Of a DNA stretch of 64,000 nucleotides, positions 51,788 to 59,752 are shown in pieces. The DNA is from Sphaerisporangium perillae (GTDB lineage Bacteria > Actinomycetota > Actinomycetes > Streptosporangiales > Streptosporangiaceae). A program made the translations under genes and the position numbers. The notes beneath the pieces are model-generated. The model saw only the letters and a program-made list of their open reading frames with translations. It did not search any database and was not told the origin of the DNA. The stretch covers positions 1-64,000 of the forward strand of contig NZ_JALLPO010000004.1 in assembly GCF_023276435.1 (NCBI RefSeq). Reading direction: 5' to 3'. How positions within the stretch are numbered: position 1 is the stretch's first letter; the number at the start of each line of letters is the position of its first letter.

Positions 51788-51803
51788 TCGACCGGCTCTC
51801 GAG
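51788..51803 (+). promoter_or_regulatory. SARP-type repeat pair upstream of a cyclase-family gene
   Basis: TCGAC (51788) and TCGAG (51799) are spaced 11 bp and lie 53 bp before the GTG of the cyclase-family gene at 51856. They start four bases after the stop of the preceding lipoprotein gene. Confidence 0.6.
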
Positions 51804-51855
51804 AGGCCGCTGTGAGCATGTGAGGACCTCAGAGGACCGGCCCGAAGGGAATGCC

Positions 51856-52518
51856 GTGAAGCGTCGGATCATCGACCTCGGTCACGTGGTCGCGCAGGAC
51901 ATGATAGTGAGCCCGTTCATGCCGAAACCCGTCATCGGGGCGATGCTCGACCGCGAGCAGTCGGCCCGCTTCCTCGCCGACGGCGTGTCGTGCCTGATGT
52001 CGAAGATCGAGATCGTCGGCAACACCGGGACCTACCTCAATGCCCCCTTCATGTTCCACGAGGACGGCCACGACCTGGCCGCCCTCGACGTGGAGCGCCT
52101 GGTCGACCTGCCCGTGCGGGTCGTCCGGGTGCCCGAGGGCGTCGTCGCGATCGACCCGGACGCGCTGGGGGAACTCGGCGACCTGGACGGCGCGGCCCTG
52201 CTGATCAACACCGGCCACGACCGCCACTGGGGCACCGACGCGTTCTTCGACGCCTCCCCCTACCTGACGGCCGACGGAGTCAAGCACGTCCTCCAGGCCG
52301 GGCCGGTGGTCGTCGGCATCGACTCGCACAACATCGACGACGGGACCGACAACCACAAGCCCGCGCAGGACGGCCTGCTCGGCGCGGGGATGTGCGTCCT
52401 GCAGCAGCTCACCCGGCTCGGCGAGGTGCCCGAGCGCGGCGCCCGGCTGACCGTGCTGCCCGCGCCGATCAAGGGCATGGCCAACCTCCCCGTCCGCCCG
52501 GTCGCGATCATCGGCTGA
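51856..52518 (+). CDS. Cyclase-family protein (kynurenine-formamidase fold) with replaced metal ligands
   Basis: A 220-residue protein of the cyclase/kynurenine formamidase family: RRIIDLGHVVAQDM at the start, LINTGHDRHWG in the middle, and VVGIDSHNIDDG. The family's zinc motif HxGTHxDxPxH reads NTGTYLNAPFM here: Asn56, Tyr60, Asn62 and Met66 replace the ligands. It is therefore unlikely to be a metal-dependent hydrolase, and may be a metal-free ring cyclase or lyase. OxyI-type proteins of this fold occur in tetracycline clusters. GTG start, with SARP repeats upstream. Confidence 0.82.
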   Translation: MKRRIIDLGHVVAQDMIVSPFMPKPVIGAMLDREQSARFLADGVSCLMSKIEIVGNTGTYLNAPFMFHEDGHDLAALDVERLVDLPVRVVRVPEGVVAIDPDALGELGDLDGAALLINTGHDRHWGTDAFFDASPYLTADGVKHVLQAGPVVVGIDSHNIDDGTDNHKPAQDGLLGAGMCVLQQLTRLGEVPERGARLTVLPAPIKGMANLPVRPVAIIG

Positions 52519-52550
52519 GCACGTGACGCTTCGCCCACAGGCCGGCGCTC

Positions 52551-52586
52551 GCCGGGGTGACCCGCCGTGCGGGAGGTCACCCCGGC
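52551..52586. terminator. Bidirectional hairpin between convergent genes
   Basis: GCCGGGGTGACC (52551-52562) and GGTCACCCCGGC (52575-52586) form a perfect 12-bp stem with a 12-base loop between the cyclase-family and aldo/keto reductase genes. Confidence 0.82.
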
Positions 52587-52605
52587 GCCCCCGTACGGGC
52601 CGGGT

Positions 52606-53583
52606 TCACCCGAGGTCGATCATCTTCATCAGCGGTGGCGGGTACCGGTCGCCGGCGGTGCGGCCGGGCGGGAACAGCTCCTCGACGCGGTCCAGCTCGG
52701 CGGCGGTCACGGGCAGCGTGGCCGCCGCCGCGTCGCGTTCGAGGTGCGCGGGGTCCAGCGTGCCGGGGATCACCGCGATGTCGCCGTCCCGCGAGAGCAG
52801 CCAGGCCAGTGCCAGCTCGGCCGCGCCGTACCCCATCTCCGCGGCCAGGGCGCCGAAGCGCGCGGCCGGCTCGCGGTTGAGGGTGAGCGCGTCGCCTTGG
52901 TGGCGCGGGTCCCGGTGGCGCCAGTCGTACGGCGGGAGCGCGTCCAGGTCGACCGGTTCGCCGGTCAGCATGCCGAGACCGAGCGGCCGGTAGGCCACCA
53001 GGCCGATGCCCAGCCGCCGGCACGCGGGCAGGATGTCCCGCTCCACGTGGCGCTCCCACAGGGAGTACTCCGTCTGCAGGGCGGTGAGCCGCTGCACCTT
53101 GTGCGCCCGTTCGAGCGTCGCCGGAGCCGCCTCGCACAGGCCGACGTGGCGCACCTTGCCCTCCGCCACGAGCTCGGCCATCGCCCCCATCGAGTCCTCC
53201 ACGGGCACCGCGGGATCGACGCGCGCCAGGTAGTAGAGGTCGATGTGGTCGGTGCCCAGGCGCTTGAGGGACTCCTCACAGGAGCGCCTGACGGCGTCCG
53301 GTCGCCCGTCGAGCACCGGCGGGCCGGCGTCGCGATGCACGATGCCGGTCTTGGTGGCGACCACGGCCCGGTCGCGACGCCGGCCGAGCAGCCGCCCCAG
53401 GGTCTCCTCGCCCGAGCCTTGGCCGTAGTAGTCCGCCGTGTCGAACAGCGTGATCCCGAGGTCGAGGGCACGCGCCACGGTGGTGGCGGCGCGCTCGTCC
53501 CGGCCGGCCGGCGTGGCCAGCCCCATGCACCCGAGGCCGACCGCCGATACGGCCAGTCCCTCGCCGAGGCTCGCGTGACGCAT
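52606..53583 (-). CDS. Aldo/keto reductase
   Basis: A 325-residue (beta/alpha)8 NADPH-dependent reductase: VSAVGLGCMGLA, DTADYYGQGSGEETLG with catalytic Asp and Tyr, VVATKTG with Lys, and GLCEAAPATLERAHKVQRLT. The usual catalytic His of the YxHRVDP segment is replaced by Ala (YYLARVDP). It would reduce a ketone or aldehyde of the pathway or of its self-defence. Its start is 13 bases from the stop of the second cyclase-family gene on the same strand. Confidence 0.88.
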   Translation of the reverse strand: MRHASLGEGLAVSAVGLGCMGLATPAGRDERAATTVARALDLGITLFDTADYYGQGSGEETLGRLLGRRRDRAVVATKTGIVHRDAGPPVLDGRPDAVRRSCEESLKRLGTDHIDLYYLARVDPAVPVEDSMGAMAELVAEGKVRHVGLCEAAPATLERAHKVQRLTALQTEYSLWERHVERDILPACRRLGIGLVAYRPLGLGMLTGEPVDLDALPPYDWRHRDPRHQGDALTLNREPAARFGALAAEMGYGAAELALAWLLSRDGDIAVIPGTLDPAHLERDAAAATLPVTAAELDRVEELFPPGRTAGDRYPPPLMKMIDLG

Positions 53584-53596
53584 CGTCGTCTCCCTG

Positions 53597-54370
53597 TCAG
53601 CCGTTCAGCACGGCGACGGCCCGGGCCCAGCCCGCGCCGGCGTTCGCGATCTTGACGGGCGGGCAGATCACCTGGAAGCCGTACGGCTCGGGCAGGGCGT
53701 CCAGGTTCGCCAGCCGTTCGATCTGGCAGTACTCCCTCTCCCGGCCGAGGAAGTGCGCGGGCCACAGCACGCTCGTGTCGCCCGTCGCCTTGAACCGCTC
53801 GATGATGTACGGGAACGGCGCGTCCAGGCTGAAGGCGTCGGTGCCGATGACGCGGACGCCCATGTCCAGCAGCAACCGGGTCGCCGGACCGTCGAGCCCG
53901 GTGAAGTCGGTGAAGTAGCGCGGCGTGCCGACCCACTTCGACGCGCCGGTGTTCAGCAGCACGATGTCGCCGGGCGAGGGGGTGTGGCCGATCCTGGCCA
54001 GCTCCTTCTCCAGGTGCGCCGCGCCCGCGACCCCGGTGCCGACCGAGGTGAGATCCAGGACGACCCCTGGTGCGAAGAACCACTCGAGCGGCATCAGGTC
54101 GATCGTCCTCGGCACGCCGTGGCCGGCGCCGGACCCGTAATGGGAGGGCGCGTCCACGTGGGTGCCGGTGTGCGCGGTCAGCGAGAGGGTGTCGTTGTTC
54201 AGGAACTCCCCCCCGGGCAGCGCGTCCACGTCGAACTCGATGCCCATGTGCGCGCGCAGTTCCTCGCTCATGTGCCGCGCCCCCTCCGCGGGGGACATCG
54301 CCGTGTGCGTGACCGGGTCGGGCTCCCAGAAGCGCGCGTCGATGGGCGAGGACAGGTCGATCAGCCGCAT
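53597..54370 (-). CDS. Cyclase-family protein (kynurenine-formamidase fold), metal motif intact
   Basis: A 257-residue protein with the complete HTGTHVDAPSHYG motif (His67, His71, Asp73, His77), plus LIDLSSPIDARFWEPDP and GDIVLLNTGASKWVG. It is the opposite case to the family member at 51856, which lost all four ligands. It may catalyse a late cyclisation, lactone formation or hydrolysis in the pathway. It is divergent from the SnoaL-like gene with a four-member SARP array between them. Confidence 0.85.
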   Translation of the reverse strand: MRLIDLSSPIDARFWEPDPVTHTAMSPAEGARHMSEELRAHMGIEFDVDALPGGEFLNNDTLSLTAHTGTHVDAPSHYGSGAGHGVPRTIDLMPLEWFFAPGVVLDLTSVGTGVAGAAHLEKELARIGHTPSPGDIVLLNTGASKWVGTPRYFTDFTGLDGPATRLLLDMGVRVIGTDAFSLDAPFPYIIERFKATGDTSVLWPAHFLGREREYCQIERLANLDALPEPYGFQVICPPVKIANAGAGWARAVAVLNG

Positions 54371-54449
54371 CTTCCAACTCCCGGGTCACAAGGTCGATGG
54401 CCGGCTCCGGCGGACCGGAGCGCACACCCGACACCGTCCACCGCGCTGC

Positions 54450-54509
54450 TCGAAACGCGCTCGAGGCGCTCTCCAGCCGGTGCCGTCACGCTTGGCCGGT
54501 CCGCTCGAA
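54450..54509. promoter_or_regulatory. SARP-type binding array between cyclase-family and SnoaL-like genes
   Basis: TCGAA (54450), TCGAG (54461) and TCCAG (54472) follow at exact 11-bp steps. TCGAA (54505) is three further steps (33 bp) on. This is the rightmost such array in the window and suggests that the regulon, and so the cluster, ends with the gene at 54531. Confidence 0.68.
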
Positions 54510-54530
54510 CAACCCGGAAGGAACGGCGCG

Positions 54531-54980
54531 ATGGGCTTCCCAGCGATGACCGGCACACTGTCGATCGACGAGCTGCACGTACGGGTGCAGCGCTTCTACG
54601 CGGAGCAGATGCGCCTTCTCGACACGGGCGCCACCGGCGAGTGGGCCGCCACGTTCACCGAGGACGGCACCTTCAGCGTGCCCACGCTCGCCGAGCCGGT
54701 CCGCGGGCGGGCCGCCATAGCGTCAGGGGCGCGCGCGGCCGCCGGGCAGCGGGCCGCCGCCGGCGTCGTCCACCGCCACTGGATGGGCATGCTGACGGTC
54801 GAACCGCGCGAGGACGGGACCGTCCACGCCCGCTCCTACGCCCTGGTCATCGAGACCCCCCTTGGAGACCTGCCCCGCCTGCACCGCAGCACCGTGTGCG
54901 AGGACGTCCTGGTGCCCTCCGGCGACACCTGGCGGGTCCGCGAACGCGTGGTCACCCGAGACGACCTCCCTGCCGGGTGA
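54531..54980 (+). CDS. SnoaL-like/NTF2-fold polyketide cyclase candidate
   Basis: A 149-residue NTF2-like protein: DELHVRVQRFYAEQMRLLD, WAATFTEDGTFSVPT with the usual Asp, RGRAAIASGARAAAG, and VHRHWMGMLTV. SnoaL and AknH, which close the fourth ring of anthracyclines, share the fold, as do hydroxylases such as SnoaL2, so cyclase or 1-hydroxylase roles are both open. The start follows GGAAGGAAC. Confidence 0.75.
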   Translation: MGFPAMTGTLSIDELHVRVQRFYAEQMRLLDTGATGEWAATFTEDGTFSVPTLAEPVRGRAAIASGARAAAGQRAAAGVVHRHWMGMLTVEPREDGTVHARSYALVIETPLGDLPRLHRSTVCEDVLVPSGDTWRVRERVVTRDDLPAG

Positions 54981-55006
54981 ACGCCAACGCTGTGATAACC
55001 CTGGCT

Positions 55007-55052
55007 TGATCGTCCCCTGACCGATCTGCTCCTAGCGTGGCCGTAGCCGGCC
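55007..55052 (+). promoter_or_regulatory. Promoter-like element shared with 62934-62975
   Basis: CGTCC (55011-55015), 17 bases, TAGCGT (55033-55038), followed by GGCCGTAGCCGG. The element before the PAP2 gene has the same two boxes with the same spacing and the same downstream bases, about 35 of 44 positions being equal. A shared sigma factor or activator is likely. The following gene starts at 55133. Confidence 0.5.
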
Positions 55053-55132
55053 CGAAGCCGGGAGAGCGGATCGCGAAGGGGAGACATGCAGCGGCGTACC
55101 ATGCCGGCTTCGTTGCTTCGAGGCCTGGCCGG

Positions 55133-56320
55133 ATGAGGGGAAGCTCACGCGAGGCCGGCCCGCTGATCCTCGCCGGATCCGCCCTCGTCCTCGCGGCCAC
55201 CGTGTCCGCCTGCTCGCCCGAGCCCCCGCGGCCGGCGGGCGGCGCCGTCCCGAGCGGCCGGGCGTCCTCGCCCGCCCCCGCCGAGACCGGGCCGCCCGCG
55301 CACGGCGGCGCCAAGAGGGTCGCGACCCGCGACGTGTACGCCCACGACCGGCCGGGCATGCTCAGCCCCGCCGTGGCCGGGTTCCCCTCGCTGGTGTACG
55401 TGCCGAACAGCGAGAGCGGCACGGTCACCATCATCGACCCCAAGACCTACCGGGTCGTGCGTCACTTCACCGTCGGACGGCGGCCCCAGCACGTGGTCCC
55501 CTCCTGGGACCTCAAGACGCTCTGGGTCAACAACAACGACGGGAACACGCTGACGCCGATCGACCCGGCGACCGGCAAACCGGGCAGGGCGATCCCCGTC
55601 GAGGACCCCTACAACCTGTACTTCACCCCCGACGGCACCACGGCGCTGGTGATGGCCGAGCGCCTCAACCGGCTGGACTTCCGCGACCCGCAAACCTTCA
55701 AGCTGCGCGACTCGCTGGACATGCCGTGCCGGGGCATCAACCACGCCGACTTCACCGTCGACGGCTCGACCTTCCTGGCGAGCTGCGAGTTCTCCGGCCA
55801 CCTGGTGGTCGTCGACCTCGGCGCCCGCAAGGTGCGCGAGGTCGTGCGCCTGTCGCACCACAGCATGCCGCAGGACGTCAAGCTGTCCCCCGACGGCAGG
55901 ACGTTCTACGTCGCCGACATGGCCAAGGGCGGCGTCTGGCTCGTGGACGCCGGGCGCTTCGGGGTCAAGCGTTTCGTCAGGACCGGCGCCGGCGCCCACG
56001 GGCTCTACGTCAGCCGGGACTCCAAGAAGATGTACGTGTCGAACCGGGGCGCCGGGTCGGTGTCGGTGTTCTCCTTCGCCGAGCAGCGGCCGGTCGAAAC
56101 CTGGCACATCCCCGGCGGCGGCTCGCCCGACATGGGCGGCGTCTCCGCCGACGGCCGCCACCTGTGGCTGGCCGGCCGCTACCACCGGGTCGTGTACGTG
56201 TTCGACACCCGCGAGGGGCGTCTCGTCCGCAAGATCCCGGTGGACGCCGGGCCGCACGGGCTGGCCGTGTACCCACAGCCGGGGCTGCACTCCCTCGGTC
56301 ACACGGGCGTGTTCCGCTGA
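55133..56320 (+). CDS. YVTN-type beta-propeller lipoprotein
   Basis: A 395-residue exported protein: Arg at the N-terminus, hydrophobic PLILAGSALVLAATVSACS with lipobox Cys, a Pro/Ala/Gly-rich linker, then about seven WD/YVTN-like blades. Recurring pieces are VYVPNSESGTVTIIDPKTY, TLWVNNNDGNTLTPIDPATG, TFLASCEFSGHLVVVDL, FYVADMAKGGVWLVD and MYVSNRGAGSVSVFSF. No catalytic motif is evident; such propellers act in extracellular binding or as enzyme scaffolds. An upstream GTG (55037) is in frame but lies inside the promoter-like element. Confidence 0.85.
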   Translation: MRGSSREAGPLILAGSALVLAATVSACSPEPPRPAGGAVPSGRASSPAPAETGPPAHGGAKRVATRDVYAHDRPGMLSPAVAGFPSLVYVPNSESGTVTIIDPKTYRVVRHFTVGRRPQHVVPSWDLKTLWVNNNDGNTLTPIDPATGKPGRAIPVEDPYNLYFTPDGTTALVMAERLNRLDFRDPQTFKLRDSLDMPCRGINHADFTVDGSTFLASCEFSGHLVVVDLGARKVREVVRLSHHSMPQDVKLSPDGRTFYVADMAKGGVWLVDAGRFGVKRFVRTGAGAHGLYVSRDSKKMYVSNRGAGSVSVFSFAEQRPVETWHIPGGGSPDMGGVSADGRHLWLAGRYHRVVYVFDTREGRLVRKIPVDAGPHGLAVYPQPGLHSLGHTGVFR

Positions 56321-56350
56321 GCGGCCCCGGCCTGCCCTCCCGTCCCGGTC

Positions 56351-56372
56351 GTCCCGGTCAGCCGACCGGGAC
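56351..56372. terminator. Hairpin at the end of the liv-type operon
   Basis: GTCCCGGTC (56351-56359) and GACCGGGAC (56364-56372) form a perfect 9-bp stem with a 4-base loop. The stem includes the stop codon region of the binding-protein gene on the minus strand and ends the convergent propeller gene as well. Confidence 0.65.
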
Positions 56373-57620
56373 GTGGTACTCCTTGGCGAGGGCGGAGGAG
56401 GCGGCCTCCTTGAGGATCACCGTGCCGCCGACCGCCGACTTGTCCGGCTTGACGACGTACGACGCGCGGGAGGAGGGCTGGTCGATGCGCGAGAAGTCCA
56501 TGGGCTGGCCGAACCCGCCCTCCCAGGCCGACTGGGAGCGGTGGGCGTCGACGATGCCCTGGCGGCTGAGGTCCTTGTCCTGGCACGCCCGCCTCAGCGC
56601 GTCGCCCACGATCAGCGCCGCCGCGTAACCGGCGCCGACGCCGCTGTCGACCGCCTGACCGGGGTACTTGGTCTGGTAGTCGGTGACCAGCTTCTGGATG
56701 GAGGGGATCGGCGCGCTCATCGGCGCCGCGGCGGTCATGACGAAGAAGTTCTTCAGCAGCGCCGGCGCGGCGGGCGTGCCGAGGAGCTGGGGGCTGTAGG
56801 CGGAGTTGCTGCCGACGAACGGGATGTCCATGCCCTTGGCGACGGCGACGCCGACCAGGGAGGCCGCCTGCCGGGGGCCGACCGACACCATGATCGCCTT
56901 GACGCCCGCGTCCTTGAACGCCGACACCTGGGCGCTCATGTCCTGGTCGGTGGCCTTGATCTTCTGCTCCACGATCGTGAGCCCGAGCTTGCCGGCGGCG
57001 TACTTCGACCCGTTGAGCGCGCTCTGGCCGTAGTCGCCCTCGAAGTACAGGTGGCCGATCTTGTCGCCGGACTTGATGCCCTTCTCCTTGGTCAGGAAGT
57101 CGACCCCGTTGATCATGTCGATGTCGTAGGTGGTGCCGGTCACCTGGATCGACGGGCTGCCCAGCAGGCTCGTGGCCCACGCCATGGGGAGCGTCAGCAT
57201 CTTGTCGGTCTCGATGCGCTGCTTGAGCGCCGTGACCATCGGCGAGCCGATGAACTGCGGGATGGCCGCGGACTTCGGCGCTATCTCGGTGTAGGCGGCC
57301 ACCGCCTTCTGCGCGTCGTAGCCGTGGTCGCGCACGAGGCCTTCGAGCTTGCGGCCGCACACCCCGCCCGCCGCGTTGGCCTGATCGAAGTACAGCTGCT
57401 GTGCCTGCGTGAGGCTCTTGCCGAAGGAGGCGTAGGGGCCGGTCAGGTCGGTGAGGATCCCGAGGGTGATCTTGTCCGCGGTCACGCCGGGACCGGTCTT
57501 CACCCCGTCCACGCCGGTGGCGGCCTCGCCGCCCGTGGCCTTGCCGCTGCCGCAGGCGGTGGCGGCCAGCGCGAGCGCCGCCAGCGTGATGGTTCCGGTG
57601 CGGATGCCGAACTTGCCCAT
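56358..57620 (-). CDS. Branched-chain-amino-acid-type ABC substrate-binding lipoprotein (LivK family)
   Basis: A 420-residue lipoprotein: lipobox ATACG, then the type I periplasmic-binding fold with ITLGILTDLTGPYASFGKSL, AAGGVCGRKLEGLVRDHGYD, GHLYFEGDYGQSALNG and IPFVGSNSAYSPQLLGT. Ligands in the family range from branched-chain amino acids to amides, aromatic acids and urea, and are not predictable here. The start follows AGGAGAT. It is the last gene of a five-gene minus-strand operon. Confidence 0.93.
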   Translation of the reverse strand: MGKFGIRTGTITLAALALAATACGSGKATGGEAATGVDGVKTGPGVTADKITLGILTDLTGPYASFGKSLTQAQQLYFDQANAAGGVCGRKLEGLVRDHGYDAQKAVAAYTEIAPKSAAIPQFIGSPMVTALKQRIETDKMLTLPMAWATSLLGSPSIQVTGTTYDIDMINGVDFLTKEKGIKSGDKIGHLYFEGDYGQSALNGSKYAAGKLGLTIVEQKIKATDQDMSAQVSAFKDAGVKAIMVSVGPRQAASLVGVAVAKGMDIPFVGSNSAYSPQLLGTPAAPALLKNFFVMTAAAPMSAPIPSIQKLVTDYQTKYPGQAVDSGVGAGYAAALIVGDALRRACQDKDLSRQGIVDAHRSQSAWEGGFGQPMDFSRIDQPSSRASYVVKPDKSAVGGTVILKEAASSALAKEYHVPVG

Positions 57621-57621
57621 G

Positions 57622-58869
57622 TCATCTCCTGGTGTCGGGGGAGGGGGAGGGGGAGGAAGAGGCGGGCGGCGGGGAGAGCCGGGCCTGAGGCGCGCGGGTG
57701 AACAGGGCGGCTCGGCCGGCGGCCATCGCGCGCAGCCGGCCGAACAGCCCGGCCAGGCCGCCGGGCAGGAAGAGCACCACGGTGACCACCGCGGCGCCGT
57801 ACAGGATGCGGGCGGCCTCGGCGGGGGAGACGCCGCCGGAGCCCGGCTCGGCGATGAGCGGCAGGTTGTCGCTGTAGCGGGTGAGCAGCTGGGGCAGGAC
57901 CGAGACGAAGACCGCGCCGATGATGGCGCCGCCGATCGACCCCAGCCCGCCGATGACGATCATGGCGAGGTAGTCCAGCGAGAGCAGCACACTGAAGTAG
58001 TCGGGCACGGTCCGCTGGAACACCAGGGCGAGCATCACCCCGGCGAGCCCGCCGTACATCGAGGAGAGCACGAACACCCCGGCCCGATAGCGGGCGACGG
58101 GGACGCCCATGACGCCGGCGGCGATCTCGTGGTCGCGGATGGTGTTCATCGCCCGCCCGGGCCGGCCGCGAAGCACGCCGCGCGCGAACGCGGCGGCGCC
58201 GAGGACGACCAGCAGGCCGAGGAACCACAGCCGCTCCAGCGAGCCGAACGGCACGTTGAAGACCACCAGGCTCGGCGAGTCGGCGAAGACCAGCCCGAAC
58301 AGCTCCATCGGCGGCACGGCCCGGCCGTTGTAGCCGCCGGTGACCGGCTCGGCGTTGAACAGCAGGTGCTGGCCGAGGAAGATCAGCGCGAGGGTGGCGA
58401 TGCCGAGGTAGGCGCCTTTCAGCCGTCCGGCGATCGGGCTGAACAGGCCCCCGGCGACACCGGCGGTGACCACCGCCAGCACCGCCGCGATCGGGGTGGG
58501 CAGCCCGAGCCCGCCCAGCGCGTGCGACGCGCCGGCGGCGGGGTCGTCGGCGAAGTACACGTAGGAGTAGGCGCCGACCGCGAGGAAGAAGGCGTGGCCC
58601 ATCGACAGCTGCCCGGTCGAGCCGGTCAGCAGCGCGATGCCGATGGCGCCGACGGCCGCCGACATCGCGAACAGGCCCGTCTGCAACCAGAAGCCCTCCA
58701 GGTAGAACGGCACGGCCACCGCCAGCGCCGCCGCGGCGGCCCACAGGAGCGGCCGGGCGAGCGAGGAGCGGCGCGAGGCGAGCCGGAGGAGCGCGGGACG
58801 TCCGGCGGCGGCCTGCTCCCGCGGGGCGGTGGAGTCCGGGGTCGCGATCGTCTCGGGGGTGTCAGACAC
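57622..58869 (-). CDS. Branched-chain-amino-acid-type ABC permease (LivM family)
   Basis: A 415-residue membrane protein with about 10 helices: LLTGSTGQLSMGHAFFLAVG (family hallmark), GRLKGAYLGIATLALIFLGQ, and RDHEIAAGVMGVPVARYRAG facing the ATPase. It has an N-terminal tail of about 35 hydrophilic residues. The GTG start overlaps the LivH stop by 8 bp. Confidence 0.93.
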   Translation of the reverse strand: MSDTPETIATPDSTAPREQAAAGRPALLRLASRRSSLARPLLWAAAAALAVAVPFYLEGFWLQTGLFAMSAAVGAIGIALLTGSTGQLSMGHAFFLAVGAYSYVYFADDPAAGASHALGGLGLPTPIAAVLAVVTAGVAGGLFSPIAGRLKGAYLGIATLALIFLGQHLLFNAEPVTGGYNGRAVPPMELFGLVFADSPSLVVFNVPFGSLERLWFLGLLVVLGAAAFARGVLRGRPGRAMNTIRDHEIAAGVMGVPVARYRAGVFVLSSMYGGLAGVMLALVFQRTVPDYFSVLLSLDYLAMIVIGGLGSIGGAIIGAVFVSVLPQLLTRYSDNLPLIAEPGSGGVSPAEAARILYGAAVVTVVLFLPGGLAGLFGRLRAMAAGRAALFTRAPQARLSPPPASSSPSPSPDTRR

Positions 58870-59752
58870 GCGCGGTCTCCCTCGTTCCGAACAGGCCCGC
58901 GGGGCGCAGGAGCAGGATGACGATCATGACGAGGAACGGGGCGACGTCCCCGATGCCGCGTCCGAGGAACGCCAGCTGGTTCTGGTAGCCGGTCATGAGC
59001 GCCTCGGTGACCCCGACGATGAGCCCGCCGGCCAGCGCTCCGGTGGTGGAGTCGAGGCCGCCGAGTATCGCCGCGGGGAAGGCCTTGATCGCCGCCAGCG
59101 AGGTGCCGCGGTCCAGTCCCGGCGTGGGGAACACGCACAGGAAGACCGCCGCGACGGCCGCGAGCGCCCCGGCCACCGCCCACGCGCTCAAGGAGACCCG
59201 GCCGAGGCGGATCCCCATGAGGGCGGCGGTCTCGGCGTCCTCGGCGGTCGCCCGCATGGCGATGCCCCAGCCGGTGTACTTGAACGCCAGCAGGAACATC
59301 GAGATCAGCGCCGCGGCCGTGAACAGCGCCACGATCCTGGTCTCGGCGATGGTCACCTGCCCGAGGTGGACCACCGAGTCGCCCCAGGGGTCGCCGAGCG
59401 CCAGGATCTCGGTGCCGATCTGCCGGGTCAGCTCGGTGGTGAGCACGATGTCGACTCCGATGGTGACGATCGCCAGCACGCTCTGGGAGCCGACGTTGGC
59501 CCGCCGGATGATGAGGAACTCGATCAGCGCCCCGACGACCGCCGCGGAGGCGACGCCGATCAGCAGCGCGGCCCAGAATCCGACCACCGGCTGGAGCCGG
59601 GCGACCAGGTAGCCGCCGGCCAGCAGCAGCGACGCGTGGGCGAAGTTCACCACCTCGGTGGCCTTGAAGATGACGACGAAGCCGAGGGCGATGAGCGCGT
59701 AGACGGCTCCGATGGAGATCCCGTTGAGGAGGAGCTCCAGGAACGTGATCAC
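58862..59752 (-). CDS. Branched-chain-amino-acid-type ABC permease (LivH family)
   Basis: A 296-residue membrane protein: LELLLNGISIGAVYALIALG, FKATEVVNFAHASLLLAGGY, MRATAEDAETAALMGIRLGR (cytoplasmic coupling loop), and AAILGGLDSTTGALAGGLIV. The GTG start at 59752 overlaps the ATPase stop. A much longer in-frame extension upstream is the shadow of the ATPase gene. Confidence 0.93.
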   Translation of the reverse strand: MITFLELLLNGISIGAVYALIALGFVVIFKATEVVNFAHASLLLAGGYLVARLQPVVGFWAALLIGVASAAVVGALIEFLIIRRANVGSQSVLAIVTIGVDIVLTTELTRQIGTEILALGDPWGDSVVHLGQVTIAETRIVALFTAAALISMFLLAFKYTGWGIAMRATAEDAETAALMGIRLGRVSLSAWAVAGALAAVAAVFLCVFPTPGLDRGTSLAAIKAFPAAILGGLDSTTGALAGGLIVGVTEALMTGYQNQLAFLGRGIGDVAPFLVMIVILLLRPAGLFGTRETARV

